Program-made: the position numbers and the translations under genes
Shown: positions 18,299 to 26,305 of the stretch, piece by piece
Layout: each line of letters begins with the position of its first letter
Position numbering within the stretch: position 1 is the first letter of the stretch
Source of the DNA: Planctomycetota bacterium
GTDB lineage: Bacteria > Planctomycetota > Planctomycetia > Gemmatales > Gemmataceae
Assembly: GCA_021413735.1 (NCBI GenBank)
Contig: JAIOPV010000133.1
Location: forward strand, 1-64,000
Reading direction: 5' to 3'
DNA: 64,000 nt
Notes under the pieces: generated by a model
What the model was told of the DNA's origin: nothing
The model's database searches: none
What the model saw: the letters and a program-made list of their open reading frames with translations, nothing else

Positions 18299-18598
18299 GG
18301 TTTGGATCTCCAGGGAAGGCGACAACGACCGCACGGCAAACAAGACGAGTGGGCAGGCGGGTTCAGCGTGAAGCGATATCATCCGGGCGGGTCTAAAGGG
18401 AATTGTGCCACGTGATCGACCGAGGAGCGAAAACAAAAGCCATAAGCCACCAGAATTGTCAATGTGTCATTCAGGGCAGAGAAAAAGGGGATTGCGGCGA
18501 CGAGTGGGAAAATCTATCAGCTACCTAAATATCAAAATCTATCTTCAATTGGAGTTACGCAGTTGTCCGTTTCGTCTGCGTTTTGTGTCTTGATAGGT
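18299..18598. other. Intergenic, AT-richer upstream region
   Basis: The stretch upstream of the DUF1549/DUF1553 gene holds its presumed promoter. From about 18437 the bases become noticeably A/T-richer (for example AAATATCAAAATCTATCTTC near 18525) than anywhere nearby. No gene, RNA or hairpin was recognised here; a palindromic element follows at 18599. Confidence 0.4.
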
Positions 18599-18694
18599 GT
18601 TCGTGAACGTCGAGCCGTCAGGCCGACGGTGGATTTCGCAAGCCCGACGGTTGTTTGACGCACACCGCCGAGCTGACGCTTCGACGCTCACAAC
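18599..18694. repeat. Palindromic intergenic element, family 1 copy A
   Basis: The left arm 18599-18631 and the right arm 18663-18694 form an imperfect inverted repeat; the shared core reads GTGAGCGTCGAGGCGTCAGG with some changes, ending in CCGACGGTG. The same core is found in the element at 31812-31947. The element lies between the 3' end of the CBS gene and the upstream region of the DUF1549 gene. Confidence 0.65.
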
Positions 18695-18719
18695 GATTTC
18701 AACGCAGCAAAATATGGTG

Positions 18720-19121
18720 TCACGCCAGTTTCCGCAGCACGTCGATGGGGCTGATGACGCCGATGATTACGCCGGTTGGGTCGGCCACGAACAGGTGATG
18801 TACGTTCAGCACGAGCAATTGTTCCACGACCGAAGCAGCAGGCGTGTCCGGCCGCACCGAGAACACAGCGGGTGTCATGAATTCCGTCACGGGCGTGTCG
18901 TCGGGTTCGAGTCCGGGCTGCCGTTGTCTGGCGTGAACCAACACATCGGTTTTCGTGACGACTCCGATTGCGTGGCCAGCCTCGTCGATCACGACAGCAG
19001 CACCGAATCCACGAGCGGTCAGAAACGCAGTGGCCTCCGTGACGGTCGCGCTGGCGTCGAGGGAGGTTGGTCCCGCTGTCATGATGTCGGCCGCGGTCGA
19101 GGCTTGAAGTTTGAGTGACAT
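18720..19121 (-). CDS. CBS-domain pair protein
   Basis: This 133-residue protein is started at ATG 19121 (MSLKLQAST), with GGAG upstream. It is made of two CBS domains, about residues 8-65 (ADIMTAGPTSLDASATVTEATAFLTARGFGAAVVID) and 75-132 (VTEFMTPAVFSVRPDTPAASVVEQLLVLNVHHLFVAD). CBS pairs bind adenine nucleotides or S-adenosylmethionine and regulate partner proteins. There is no fused effector domain. It is transcribed divergently from the XPB-like helicase, with 105 bases between the starts, so the two may share a control region. Confidence 0.87.
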   Translation of the reverse strand: MSLKLQASTAADIMTAGPTSLDASATVTEATAFLTARGFGAAVVIDEAGHAIGVVTKTDVLVHARQRQPGLEPDDTPVTEFMTPAVFSVRPDTPAASVVEQLLVLNVHHLFVADPTGVIIGVISPIDVLRKLA

Positions 19122-19226
19122 GGGCAGCTCCGGAGGGTTGCTCTTACGGTGGCACACAGCCACTACTATGTCAACCTAGCGAAATCCACGCTGGTCAACT
19201 CACGTTCACCCCGTCATAATCGGGGC

Positions 19227-20609
19227 ATGAGCGACAGCCCTATTCAATTGAGTTACGATCGCGGCACCGTCGTTGTCACCGGTGGCCCCGATGGGTTCGT
19301 TCCCGCAACGCTTCCGGGCGTGCTGTTCGACCCACGCACTTCCACGCACCGGGCACAGGGCCGTTTCTACCGCGGCATCGTCGAACACATCATCCGCGAA
19401 AAGCTGACTTACGAAGACACCGCACGCGGTTGGCCCATCGAGCAAACCGGCTGGAAACTGAACGCCGAGCGGACACCCCGCGAATACCAAGTTGCCGGTG
19501 TGGCAGCGTGGGCCAAAACCCGCCGCGGCGTGATCGTGATGCCAACCGGTACCGGCAAGACGTTCACTGCGTTCATGTGCATCGAGAAGGTTGGTCGGCC
19601 GACGATGGTCGTCACGCCGAAGATCGACCTGATGACACAATGGGCGACCGAACTCGAACGTGCGTTCGGTGTCGAAGTTGGCATGGTTGGAGCCGGAGAG
19701 TTCAACTACCGTCCTCTGACGGTTACCACCTACGACTCGGCATACATTCACCTGGAACGCTGGGCGAATCGCTTCGGGCTGGTGATCTTCGACGAGTGCC
19801 ATCACTTGCCTGGCGCGTCGTATATGGAAGCCGCCAACGCGGGGCTGGCACCGTTCCGTCTCGGCCTCACAGCCACTCCCGAACGTGCAGATGGTGGCGA
19901 CCAACTGCTGCCGCAACTCGTCGGGCCAATCGTCTATCGTCTCGACATCAACGACGTGGCCGGCGAATTCCTGGCACCTTACGAGACGCGGCAGACGTAC
20001 ATCAACCTGACGCCGGAAGAGGAAGAATCGTATCGCAATTGCCGTGAGATCTACAAACAGTTCGTGACGGATCGCAACATCTCGATGTCGGGCCCGGATG
20101 GCTTCCGTCGCTTCTTGTTTGAAGCGAGCAAGACGCCCGAAGGCTTCAAAGCGTTGCGTGCGTACCGCGAACAGAAACGCATTGTGCAGGCCGCGTCGGG
20201 CAAACTGAAACTGCTCGAAGAACTGCTGACGAAGCATTCTGGCGAACGCGCCTTGATCTTCACGGCAGACAACGCGACGGTCTATCACATCGCGCGGAAG
20301 TTCCTGATTCCGGCGATGACGAATCAGACGAAGCCCAAGGAACGCAAGGCGATCCTCGAAAAGTTCCACAGCGGCGAGTACACCGCTGTCGTGACGTGTC
20401 AGGTTCTCAATGAAGGTGTCGACGTACCAGCGGCGGGTGTGGGCATTGTGCTTGGGGGCACAGGGAGCGCAACCGAGAACGTACAGCGACTTGGCCGCAT
20501 CCTACGAAAGCACGGCGACAAGCAAGCGATTCTGTATGAAGTGATCGCCCGCGGCACGACCGAGGAGTACGTGTCGGATCGGCGGCGGCAACACCGTGCA
20601 TTTCAATAA
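19227..20609 (+). CDS. XPB-like superfamily 2 DNA helicase
   Basis: ATG 19227 (MSDSPIQLSYDRGTVVV) gives 460 residues; the longer upstream frame has no family sequence. The N-terminal 80 residues resemble the damage-recognition-like domain of archaeal/bacterial XPB. Helicase motifs are clear: Q-like motif RTPREYQ (82-88), Walker A MPTGTGKT (105-112), Walker B DECH (189-192), GLTATPER (213-220), LIFTADN (about 350), QVLNEGVDVPAA (about 391) and QRLGRILRKHG (about 421). It is followed by a DUF790 gene. In archaea XPB pairs with the DUF790 nuclease Bax1 to unwind and cut DNA, so I infer a helicase-nuclease pair for DNA repair or defence. Confidence 0.88.
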   Translation: MSDSPIQLSYDRGTVVVTGGPDGFVPATLPGVLFDPRTSTHRAQGRFYRGIVEHIIREKLTYEDTARGWPIEQTGWKLNAERTPREYQVAGVAAWAKTRRGVIVMPTGTGKTFTAFMCIEKVGRPTMVVTPKIDLMTQWATELERAFGVEVGMVGAGEFNYRPLTVTTYDSAYIHLERWANRFGLVIFDECHHLPGASYMEAANAGLAPFRLGLTATPERADGGDQLLPQLVGPIVYRLDINDVAGEFLAPYETRQTYINLTPEEEESYRNCREIYKQFVTDRNISMSGPDGFRRFLFEASKTPEGFKALRAYREQKRIVQAASGKLKLLEELLTKHSGERALIFTADNATVYHIARKFLIPAMTNQTKPKERKAILEKFHSGEYTAVVTCQVLNEGVDVPAAGVGIVLGGTGSATENVQRLGRILRKHGDKQAILYEVIARGTTEEYVSDRRRQHRAFQ

Positions 20610-20617
20610 CAGAGGAG

Positions 20618-20874
20618 AAAACGGAACGCGGATGACGCAGGATAAAGACACAAGAATGAGCCGCACGATCAAAACCGATCAAAGACACGATCCAGACAAA
20701 TGGCAAAGAGGGTTCATTTTGAAAGACAGAGAGATGAGGGGTTTCAACACTGGCTCTCTGTCTTTTGGGTTTGATCCTGTCTTTATCTGTTTTAGATCGT
20801 GCGGCGTTTTATGCCTTTGTCTGATCCTGCGTTTGTCTGCGGGGTTTCATCCTGCGTCATCCGCGTTCCGTTTT
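20618..20874. repeat. Large nested palindrome between helicase and nuclease genes
   Basis: The outer arms 20618-20643 and 20849-20874 are perfect 26-base inverted repeats. Inside lie GCCGCACGATC at 20660-20670 with its complement at 20795-20805, and AAAGACAGAGAG at 20722-20733 with its complement at 20754-20765, which leaves a 20-base loop. Related words (GATCCTG followed by GTCTTT or GTTTGTC) recur in the right half. The structure fills the whole gap between the two genes and could fold into a long hairpin in RNA or a cruciform in DNA. Confidence 0.85.
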
Positions 20875-20882
20875 AACATCCG

Positions 20883-22112
20883 ATGCTAACAGGCAAACTC
20901 GTTCGTGTTCGTCACGCCAAAAACAAGCTCATTCCGCTATACATTGAGCCATCGGATAAGTCGCTCGTTGCGCTCGCGGAACAGCTCGTGCTGGCGTATC
21001 GAAGTTCCCCGGGGCGCACTCGCGGCGAAATCGCCGAGGATCTCACCGACTTCATCCCCGAAGGTCCGCGTGGACTGCTGCCTGCCGGTCTCGCAAAGCT
21101 CCTCGAAGATCGCTGCGAGTTTGAAGTCGAGGCCGAACATCCGCCAGGGGAGTTGCGTGAAGCTGCGTTCAAGGCTGCTGCGGTGGCACGTGCTGAAGCT
21201 GCGAAAGCAGGGGTTCCGTTCGATCGCACCGCGGTATTGAAAGAAGTCGCCGAGTCGCTCTCGCCCGCCCTCACGCCTGAGCAAGTCGAGCGTTCGCTGT
21301 TCGCGGACCTGAAGGACGAACAGCGAGTTCAAGCGTTCGACGACATCAGCCCCGAGCATCTGCTGAACCGTTACAACGTCTCGCTCGCTCAGGCGATTCT
21401 GTTACGTTGCACGGCGATGGAAGTTCGCATCTGGGGCGAAACGCCGGCCCGTTTTCGACAGCTTTTTCGTGCGGTCAAGTTCCATCGCCTCATCTGTTCA
21501 ATTCACGAATCGGCCGGCAACAGCTACACGCTGAAGCTCGACGGCCCGCTCTCGTTGTTCTCGTCAACGAACAAGTACGGGCTGCAACTGGCGTTGTTCC
21601 TGCCGGCTTTGCTGCACTGCAAGGCGTTCGACCTGAAGGCATCTGTGCGGTGGGGCACCGAACGCAAGGAAAAGCTGTTCGCGCTGTCGGGAACAGACGG
21701 GTTGCGTTCGCACTTGTCGGACTTTGGCGTGTACACACCGCCGGAGTTGCAGATGTTCGCGGACAGTTTCGCGACGAAGGTGAAGGGTTGGGTATTGGCG
21801 ACAGAACCGCATCCGATCAACTTGCCGGGCGGCGTGTGGGTGCCTGACTTCGAGCTAACGCACCCGGCGACTGGGAAGAAGGTGTTCGTGGAGATTTTCG
21901 GCTTCTGGCGCAAGGGCGACATTGAGGGGCATTTCCAGCGATTGCAGAAGAATATGCCGGGGAAGTTCGTGTTGTGCGTGGGCGAGCAGATGCGTGCAGA
22001 CGAGGACGACGAAGTGACGTTCGGCAACGGCGTCTACCGATACAAGCGAACGCCGCTCCCGGAGGAAGTGGCGAGAGTCGCTGCACTCGTGGCGGGCATC
22101 ACCAAAGCGTAG
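20883..22112 (+). CDS. DUF790 (Bax1-like) nuclease
   Basis: This 409-residue protein opens with MLTGKLVRVRHAKNKLIPLYIEP, typical of DUF790. The middle contains the family block LNRYNVSLAQAILLRCTAMEVRIWGETPARFRQLFRAVKF (about 160-200), and the C-terminal half a PD-(D/E)xK-like nuclease fold, with a candidate core PDFELTHPATGKKVFVEIFGFW (about 320-341), that is D-E-x-F preceded by an acidic strand. Archaeal DUF790 proteins (Bax1) bind XPB helicase and act as structure-specific endonucleases. The gene lies 273 bases after the helicase, separated only by a giant palindrome, which supports a functional pair. Confidence 0.87.
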   Translation: MLTGKLVRVRHAKNKLIPLYIEPSDKSLVALAEQLVLAYRSSPGRTRGEIAEDLTDFIPEGPRGLLPAGLAKLLEDRCEFEVEAEHPPGELREAAFKAAAVARAEAAKAGVPFDRTAVLKEVAESLSPALTPEQVERSLFADLKDEQRVQAFDDISPEHLLNRYNVSLAQAILLRCTAMEVRIWGETPARFRQLFRAVKFHRLICSIHESAGNSYTLKLDGPLSLFSSTNKYGLQLALFLPALLHCKAFDLKASVRWGTERKEKLFALSGTDGLRSHLSDFGVYTPPELQMFADSFATKVKGWVLATEPHPINLPGGVWVPDFELTHPATGKKVFVEIFGFWRKGDIEGHFQRLQKNMPGKFVLCVGEQMRADEDDEVTFGNGVYRYKRTPLPEEVARVAALVAGITKA

Positions 22113-22163
22113 CGATCGCCCAGGGGATGTCAGAATTGTGATTGGGCGGGGGCTCGTGTCTTT

Positions 22164-22396
22164 GCCCTGAAAGGGCAGAACAACATAGCCCGGGGCAAGA
22201 CTGCGAAGCGGTCGCCGCCCCGGGACCGACGACCAATACCCTTGCACTCTGAAAGAGTGCGACACAGACGTTTGCAGTTTTCAGTGAGCGAAGGTTGTTG
22301 TCCCACCCTTTCAGGGTGGACTGCTGGTGTTGGTCCGATCCTGGGGCGGCGCTCCGCTTGCCCCCAGGCTATGTTGTCCGACCCCATTCGGGGTCA
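22164..22396. repeat. Two inverted copies of a ~100-bp hairpin-rich repeat
   Basis: Copy A (22164-22265) and copy B (22297-22396) are related in inverted orientation, with a 31-base spacer. Each copy has three parts: a small hairpin (GCCCTGAAAGGGC in A; GACCCCATTCGGGGTC in B), the core ACAACATAGCC followed by a large C/G-rich hairpin, and a terminal hairpin around CCTGAAAGG. The copies differ at many positions but keep pairing in their hairpins. The element fills most of the 375 bases between the DUF790 gene and the next gene; the rest holds nothing recognisable. Confidence 0.8.
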
Positions 22397-22487
22397 AATA
22401 CAACGGCAGTGTCCAACCTGGTTTGGTACTCACCGAACCTTCGGTTATAAACACGGTGAGGTTTTTGCAGACATCAAAGGCGCCACG

Positions 22488-23924
22488 ATGGAATCGCACG
22501 AACTCCGTGATCTCGACACGGCGAAACGATACGTCCTCGAAGGGCTGTGGCTTCAACGCGCCGTCAAGCCGACGACAGCGACCGTTCGGCCGACGCTCGA
22601 ATGGGCAATGGAAATCGCGTCGAGCGGGCATCCGTTGCCGCCTGTCGGCTTTGTGGCAGATATCGGGCACATCGCGTTCGGTGCTGATGCTGAGTATCGC
22701 CTGAAAGATCCGCTGCACGTTCCAGGTTGGCCGCCGACGCTGGCCCGCACCTACGAAGACCACGTTCTCGGCAAGCTCTATGCCGACTGGATGTTCGAGC
22801 GTGCCGGCGATGCTCTCCGCAAGTATCAGGGCAAGGATCGCGTCAAGGGAATTGCCTACGTCATCAATCAGATTCGCGAACGGGCCAAGGTTCCAGGCGT
22901 GCTGCTGCCACCTGCCGTCATCCGTGGACTGCTCACGTCGAACCCGGATGATGTGCTGTCTTCCGGATGGGATGCCCTCGAACGGGAAGGGCCGTCCGAG
23001 ATTCAGGTGAAGCTGTACGAGGAGTTGGTCGCGTCAGCTCGGCGAACGAACGAGGTGCTCGCCAAGGAAGACGTCGATGCGCTCGAAGATAAGTCGGCGC
23101 TCGGCGACATGGGGCAGTACGTCGCCCTCCGCCAGATTCGGCAGACCACGAACCGCATTGAATCGCGACTTCCAGCGCGACCCGTGAAGCCGCTCATCGG
23201 TCGCAAGGAAGTGCCAACGCGGGTTCTCGACGAAGATCAGTATCCCGTCGGCGGTTACACGTCGATCTCGAACCGTGGGTCGATCGAGAGCTTGCTGCAC
23301 TCGCAACTCGCGTACATGGAAGACGAAAGCCCCGACCTGTTCGACATCAAATTCGTGCGTGACGAACTGTTCTACTACTCCCGCGACGAGAACCAGTTCC
23401 TGCGTCGGCGGCGGGCGTTCGTGTTCGTGCTGTTCCCCGATCTGTTCGCGGCTCGCTTCAAAGACCCCGAGTTGCCACATCAGCGAATCGTGATGCTGAT
23501 GTCGTCGATGCTCGCCTTGTTCCGCAAGCTCACCGAATGGCTCAGCACCGACGCGATCCGCTTCGAGGTACTGTTCGTGCAAGACGGCGGCAAGAAGCCG
23601 TTAGCCGAGGAAGCGACGCTGATGGAGTTGCTGCTCCGCGAGCCGATCGAACGCGGCGACGGGTTGGTGACCTGGCTGCCAGACAAGGACGCGGTGATGA
23701 CGCACTTGAACCGGCTCGCGAGGTTATCGCAAGTTCACTGCCTCGCGGCGGCGACGGAGCCGTTCGAGATGGAAATGGACAACGTAGTTGTGTCCGAGGT
23801 GATCGTGGATGGGGCACGGCCCGAGATCGGCGGAGGCGATGGCATGGTCGCCGGTCTGGAAGGCGAGGACGCCCTCGACGTGTGGCAGGAAACCGTTCTG
23901 CGAATCCTGCAACTGTGGGTGTGA
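22488..23924 (+). CDS. Unrecognised 478-residue protein in the helicase-nuclease neighbourhood
   Basis: ATG 22488 (MESHELRDLDTAKRYVLEG) is the first start after the repeat element. The N-terminal 180 residues look helical. The C-terminal half reads GYTSISNRGSIESLLHSQLAYMEDE, then DLFDIKFVRDELFYYSRDENQFLRRRRAFVFVLF, then IVMLMSSMLALFRKLTEWL and IRFEVLFVQDG. This alternation of hydrophobic strands and helices suggests a von Willebrand A-like fold without a standard metal site (no DxSxS), as seen in proteins paired with AAA+ ATPases, but this is my inference. No signal peptide or membrane span. It ends 5 bases before the ADP-ribosylglycohydrolase, so the two form one unit. Confidence 0.8.
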   Translation: MESHELRDLDTAKRYVLEGLWLQRAVKPTTATVRPTLEWAMEIASSGHPLPPVGFVADIGHIAFGADAEYRLKDPLHVPGWPPTLARTYEDHVLGKLYADWMFERAGDALRKYQGKDRVKGIAYVINQIRERAKVPGVLLPPAVIRGLLTSNPDDVLSSGWDALEREGPSEIQVKLYEELVASARRTNEVLAKEDVDALEDKSALGDMGQYVALRQIRQTTNRIESRLPARPVKPLIGRKEVPTRVLDEDQYPVGGYTSISNRGSIESLLHSQLAYMEDESPDLFDIKFVRDELFYYSRDENQFLRRRRAFVFVLFPDLFAARFKDPELPHQRIVMLMSSMLALFRKLTEWLSTDAIRFEVLFVQDGGKKPLAEEATLMELLLREPIERGDGLVTWLPDKDAVMTHLNRLARLSQVHCLAAATEPFEMEMDNVVVSEVIVDGARPEIGGGDGMVAGLEGEDALDVWQETVLRILQLWV

Positions 23925-23929
23925 ACGTG

Positions 23930-25012
23930 ATGCAATCGCCCTGCGACGCAGACGCCGCGATCGGCTGCTTTCTTGGGCTGGCCATTGGTGACGCTCTTGG
24001 AGTGCCACGAGAAGGAATGTCGGCCCGACGCGGGGAACGCCTCTTCCCAAATCTCGACCGGCATCATTTCTTTTTCGGCCGCGGGCTGTTCTCGGACGAC
24101 ACCGAACACGCCTGCATGACGGCGCAGGCTCTTCTCGTTTCGGGTGGCGACATCGAGCGTTTCACCCGCTCGCTCGGAAGCCGCATCCGCTGGTGGTTCG
24201 CTGGCCTTCCCGCAGGTATTGGGCACGCGACCGTGAAGGCGAGCCTGAAGCTGTGGTGCGGGTTCTCGCCCAATAGCAGCGGCGTCTTCTCAGCAGGTAA
24301 CGGACCCGCAATGCGCAGTCCCATCCTTGGGCTGGTGTTCGGCAACGACCGCGAGAAGTTGCGTGAGTTCGTGCGTGCGTCCACGCGGATCACCCACACT
24401 GACCCAAAGGCCGATTGCGGTGCCTTGGTTGCTGCGTGGGCGGTTCATCGCGCTGTTGACACACGACACGGTTCACCACCAACTGCTGCCGAGTTCGTTG
24501 CTGAGTTGCGTGAACTGCTCGCGGGAGAAGAGTCGGCGGAACCACTGCTGACGTCGCTCGATCTGATGGTGCAGCATCTCGAAGCCGGTCGCACGGTGGC
24601 GGAATATGCAGCCGCTCTCGGATTGAAACACGGGGTCAGCGGGTACATTTACCACACGGTGCCGGTCGCGGTTTATGCGTGGCTCCGGCATCCTGACGAG
24701 TACCGAGCAGCCGTTCAGGCAACCATAAGGTGTGGTGGTGACACCGATACAGTTGCTGCGATTGCGGGAGCGATTGTCGGGGCTCGCGTTGGCAAAGTGG
24801 GTATTCCGCCGGAATTGCTGTCCGGAATCATCGACTGGCCGCGTTCTGTTCGCTGGGTTGAATCGTTGGCGGCTCGGCTCGCGGAAGGAAAATGGCGTGA
24901 TTCGCCGCAGCGGGCGTTGCCGCTTGCCGTGTGGGCGCTTCCGTTGCGAAACGCGATCTTCTTCGTCTGGGTGCTGCTGCATGCGGCACGAAGACTCTTG
25001 CCGCCGTACTGA
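23930..25012 (+). CDS. ADP-ribosylglycohydrolase family protein
   Basis: The 360-residue product belongs to the DraG/ARH family, which removes ADP-ribose from proteins or small molecules using two metal ions. Seen motifs are IGCFLGLAIGDALG (11-24), SDDTEH (55-60, metal ligands), a THTDPKADCGAL helix (about 152-163) and GGDTDTVAAIAGAIVGA (about 268-284, second metal-binding block). ATG 23930 follows the previous stop by 5 bases; in-frame GTG 23921 or 23927 could also be used. The C-terminus has a hydrophobic stretch (FFVWVLLHAARRLL). Its substrate is unknown. The tight linkage to the 478-residue gene suggests a joint role. Confidence 0.88.
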   Translation: MQSPCDADAAIGCFLGLAIGDALGVPREGMSARRGERLFPNLDRHHFFFGRGLFSDDTEHACMTAQALLVSGGDIERFTRSLGSRIRWWFAGLPAGIGHATVKASLKLWCGFSPNSSGVFSAGNGPAMRSPILGLVFGNDREKLREFVRASTRITHTDPKADCGALVAAWAVHRAVDTRHGSPPTAAEFVAELRELLAGEESAEPLLTSLDLMVQHLEAGRTVAEYAAALGLKHGVSGYIYHTVPVAVYAWLRHPDEYRAAVQATIRCGGDTDTVAAIAGAIVGARVGKVGIPPELLSGIIDWPRSVRWVESLAARLAEGKWRDSPQRALPLAVWALPLRNAIFFVWVLLHAARRLLPPY

Positions 25013-25130
25013 ATTGGTTCAAAGCTTTCCCATCTGCGAACGAATCCCTGTCTGACTCAGTAATTCCATTGCATCGACGCAGGTCGTTGGCACAATAGCT
25101 CACTACCGCGAGACACTCCGGAGACACGTC

Positions 25131-26267
25131 ATGGGATTGGGAAGTTGGATTGGCGGGCAGTTCATCGACATCATCGAGTGGACCGAACCCAGCCAAAACG
25201 AAATACTTGCTCACCGGTTCACACGCCACAAGAACGAGATCAAGAACGGTGCGAAGCTCGTCGTGCGCGAAGGGCAAGCAGCCGGTTTCGTCAAGGAGGG
25301 CACGCTCGCCGACGTGAAGCTGCCCGGCATGTACACGCTCGACACGAAGAACATGCCGATTCTTTCCACGATTCTTGGGTGGAAGTACGGCTTCGAGTCG
25401 CCGTTCAAGTGCGAAGTCTACTTCATCGCCACTCGGCAATGGACCGATCAGAAGTGGGGCACGCAGAACCCCATCATGTATCGTGACCCGGAGTTCGGAC
25501 CGGTTCGGTTGCGTGCGTTCGGCAACTACGCCTTCAAGATCACCGATCCAGGCACATTCCTGAAGGAACTTGTTGCTACCGATCCATCGTTCGAGCTGTA
25601 TGAAATCTCCGCACAGTTCCGCAATGTGATCGTGTCGCGGTTCATCGACGCCCTCGGCGGCGCGAAGATCCCGATGCTCGATCTCGCAGGGAACTACGAG
25701 AAGGTCAGCAATCTTGCGAAGGAACGTATCACCCCGGAACTCGCGAAGATGGGCGTTTCGCTCACGCAGTTCTTCGTCGAGAACATCTCACTGCCGCCAG
25801 AAGTGGAAGCCGCCCTCGACAAGCGTTCGCAGATGTCGGTTCTCGGGAACCTCGATCAATATGCGAAGTTGCAGACCGCGGACGCAATCCGGGACGCGGC
25901 CCAGAACCCCGGCGGTCTCGGCGGGCTGGGGGCGAGTCTCGGGGCTGGCCTTGCGGTCGGTCAAACGATGGGTGGCGCGCTGGCGGGTGCTGCGGCTGCT
26001 CCCGGGATCGTGACGCCATCGCACACAACGGCTCCTGCGTCGGCTGGTCCACCGCCGTTGCCCACAGCAGTTGCGTTTCACGCTTCGATCGACGGCGTTG
26101 CAGCGGGACCATTCGACATGGCGGCTCTCGCGGGGTATGCACGATCGGGCAAACTCACTCGCACGTCGCTCGTCTGGAAGTCGGGAATGGCTGGATGGAG
26201 CGCCGCTGACACGGTGCCCGAACTACGAGCGCTCTTCGCCGATGTGCCGCCACCGTTGCCGATGTGA
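25131..26267 (+). CDS. SPFH-domain protein with C-terminal GYF-2 domain
   Basis: This 378-residue protein resembles the YdjI/virion-core-like SPFH family: MGLGSWIGGQFIDIIEWTEPSQNEI at the start, then VREGQAAGFVKEG and LPGMYTLDTKNMPILSTILGWKYGFESPFKCEVYFI, with the SPFH/band-7 core to about residue 250. A Gly/Ala-rich linker (about 262-305) leads to a GYF-2-type domain (about 312-370, AGPFDMAALAGYARSGKLTRTSLVWKSGMAGW), which usually binds proline-rich peptides. The following gene starts with a proline-rich segment, so the two products may bind each other; this is inference. No transmembrane span is obvious. Confidence 0.85.
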   Translation: MGLGSWIGGQFIDIIEWTEPSQNEILAHRFTRHKNEIKNGAKLVVREGQAAGFVKEGTLADVKLPGMYTLDTKNMPILSTILGWKYGFESPFKCEVYFIATRQWTDQKWGTQNPIMYRDPEFGPVRLRAFGNYAFKITDPGTFLKELVATDPSFELYEISAQFRNVIVSRFIDALGGAKIPMLDLAGNYEKVSNLAKERITPELAKMGVSLTQFFVENISLPPEVEAALDKRSQMSVLGNLDQYAKLQTADAIRDAAQNPGGLGGLGASLGAGLAVGQTMGGALAGAAAAPGIVTPSHTTAPASAGPPPLPTAVAFHASIDGVAAGPFDMAALAGYARSGKLTRTSLVWKSGMAGWSAADTVPELRALFADVPPPLPM

Positions 26268-26305
26268 CGCACTCTACCGATTCCTGTCCCCAAACAAGAT
26301 TTGCC

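Noticed and set aside
20618-22396. CRISPR array
   Set aside because: The repeats here are inverted hairpins, not evenly spaced direct repeats with unique spacers, and no cas gene is near.
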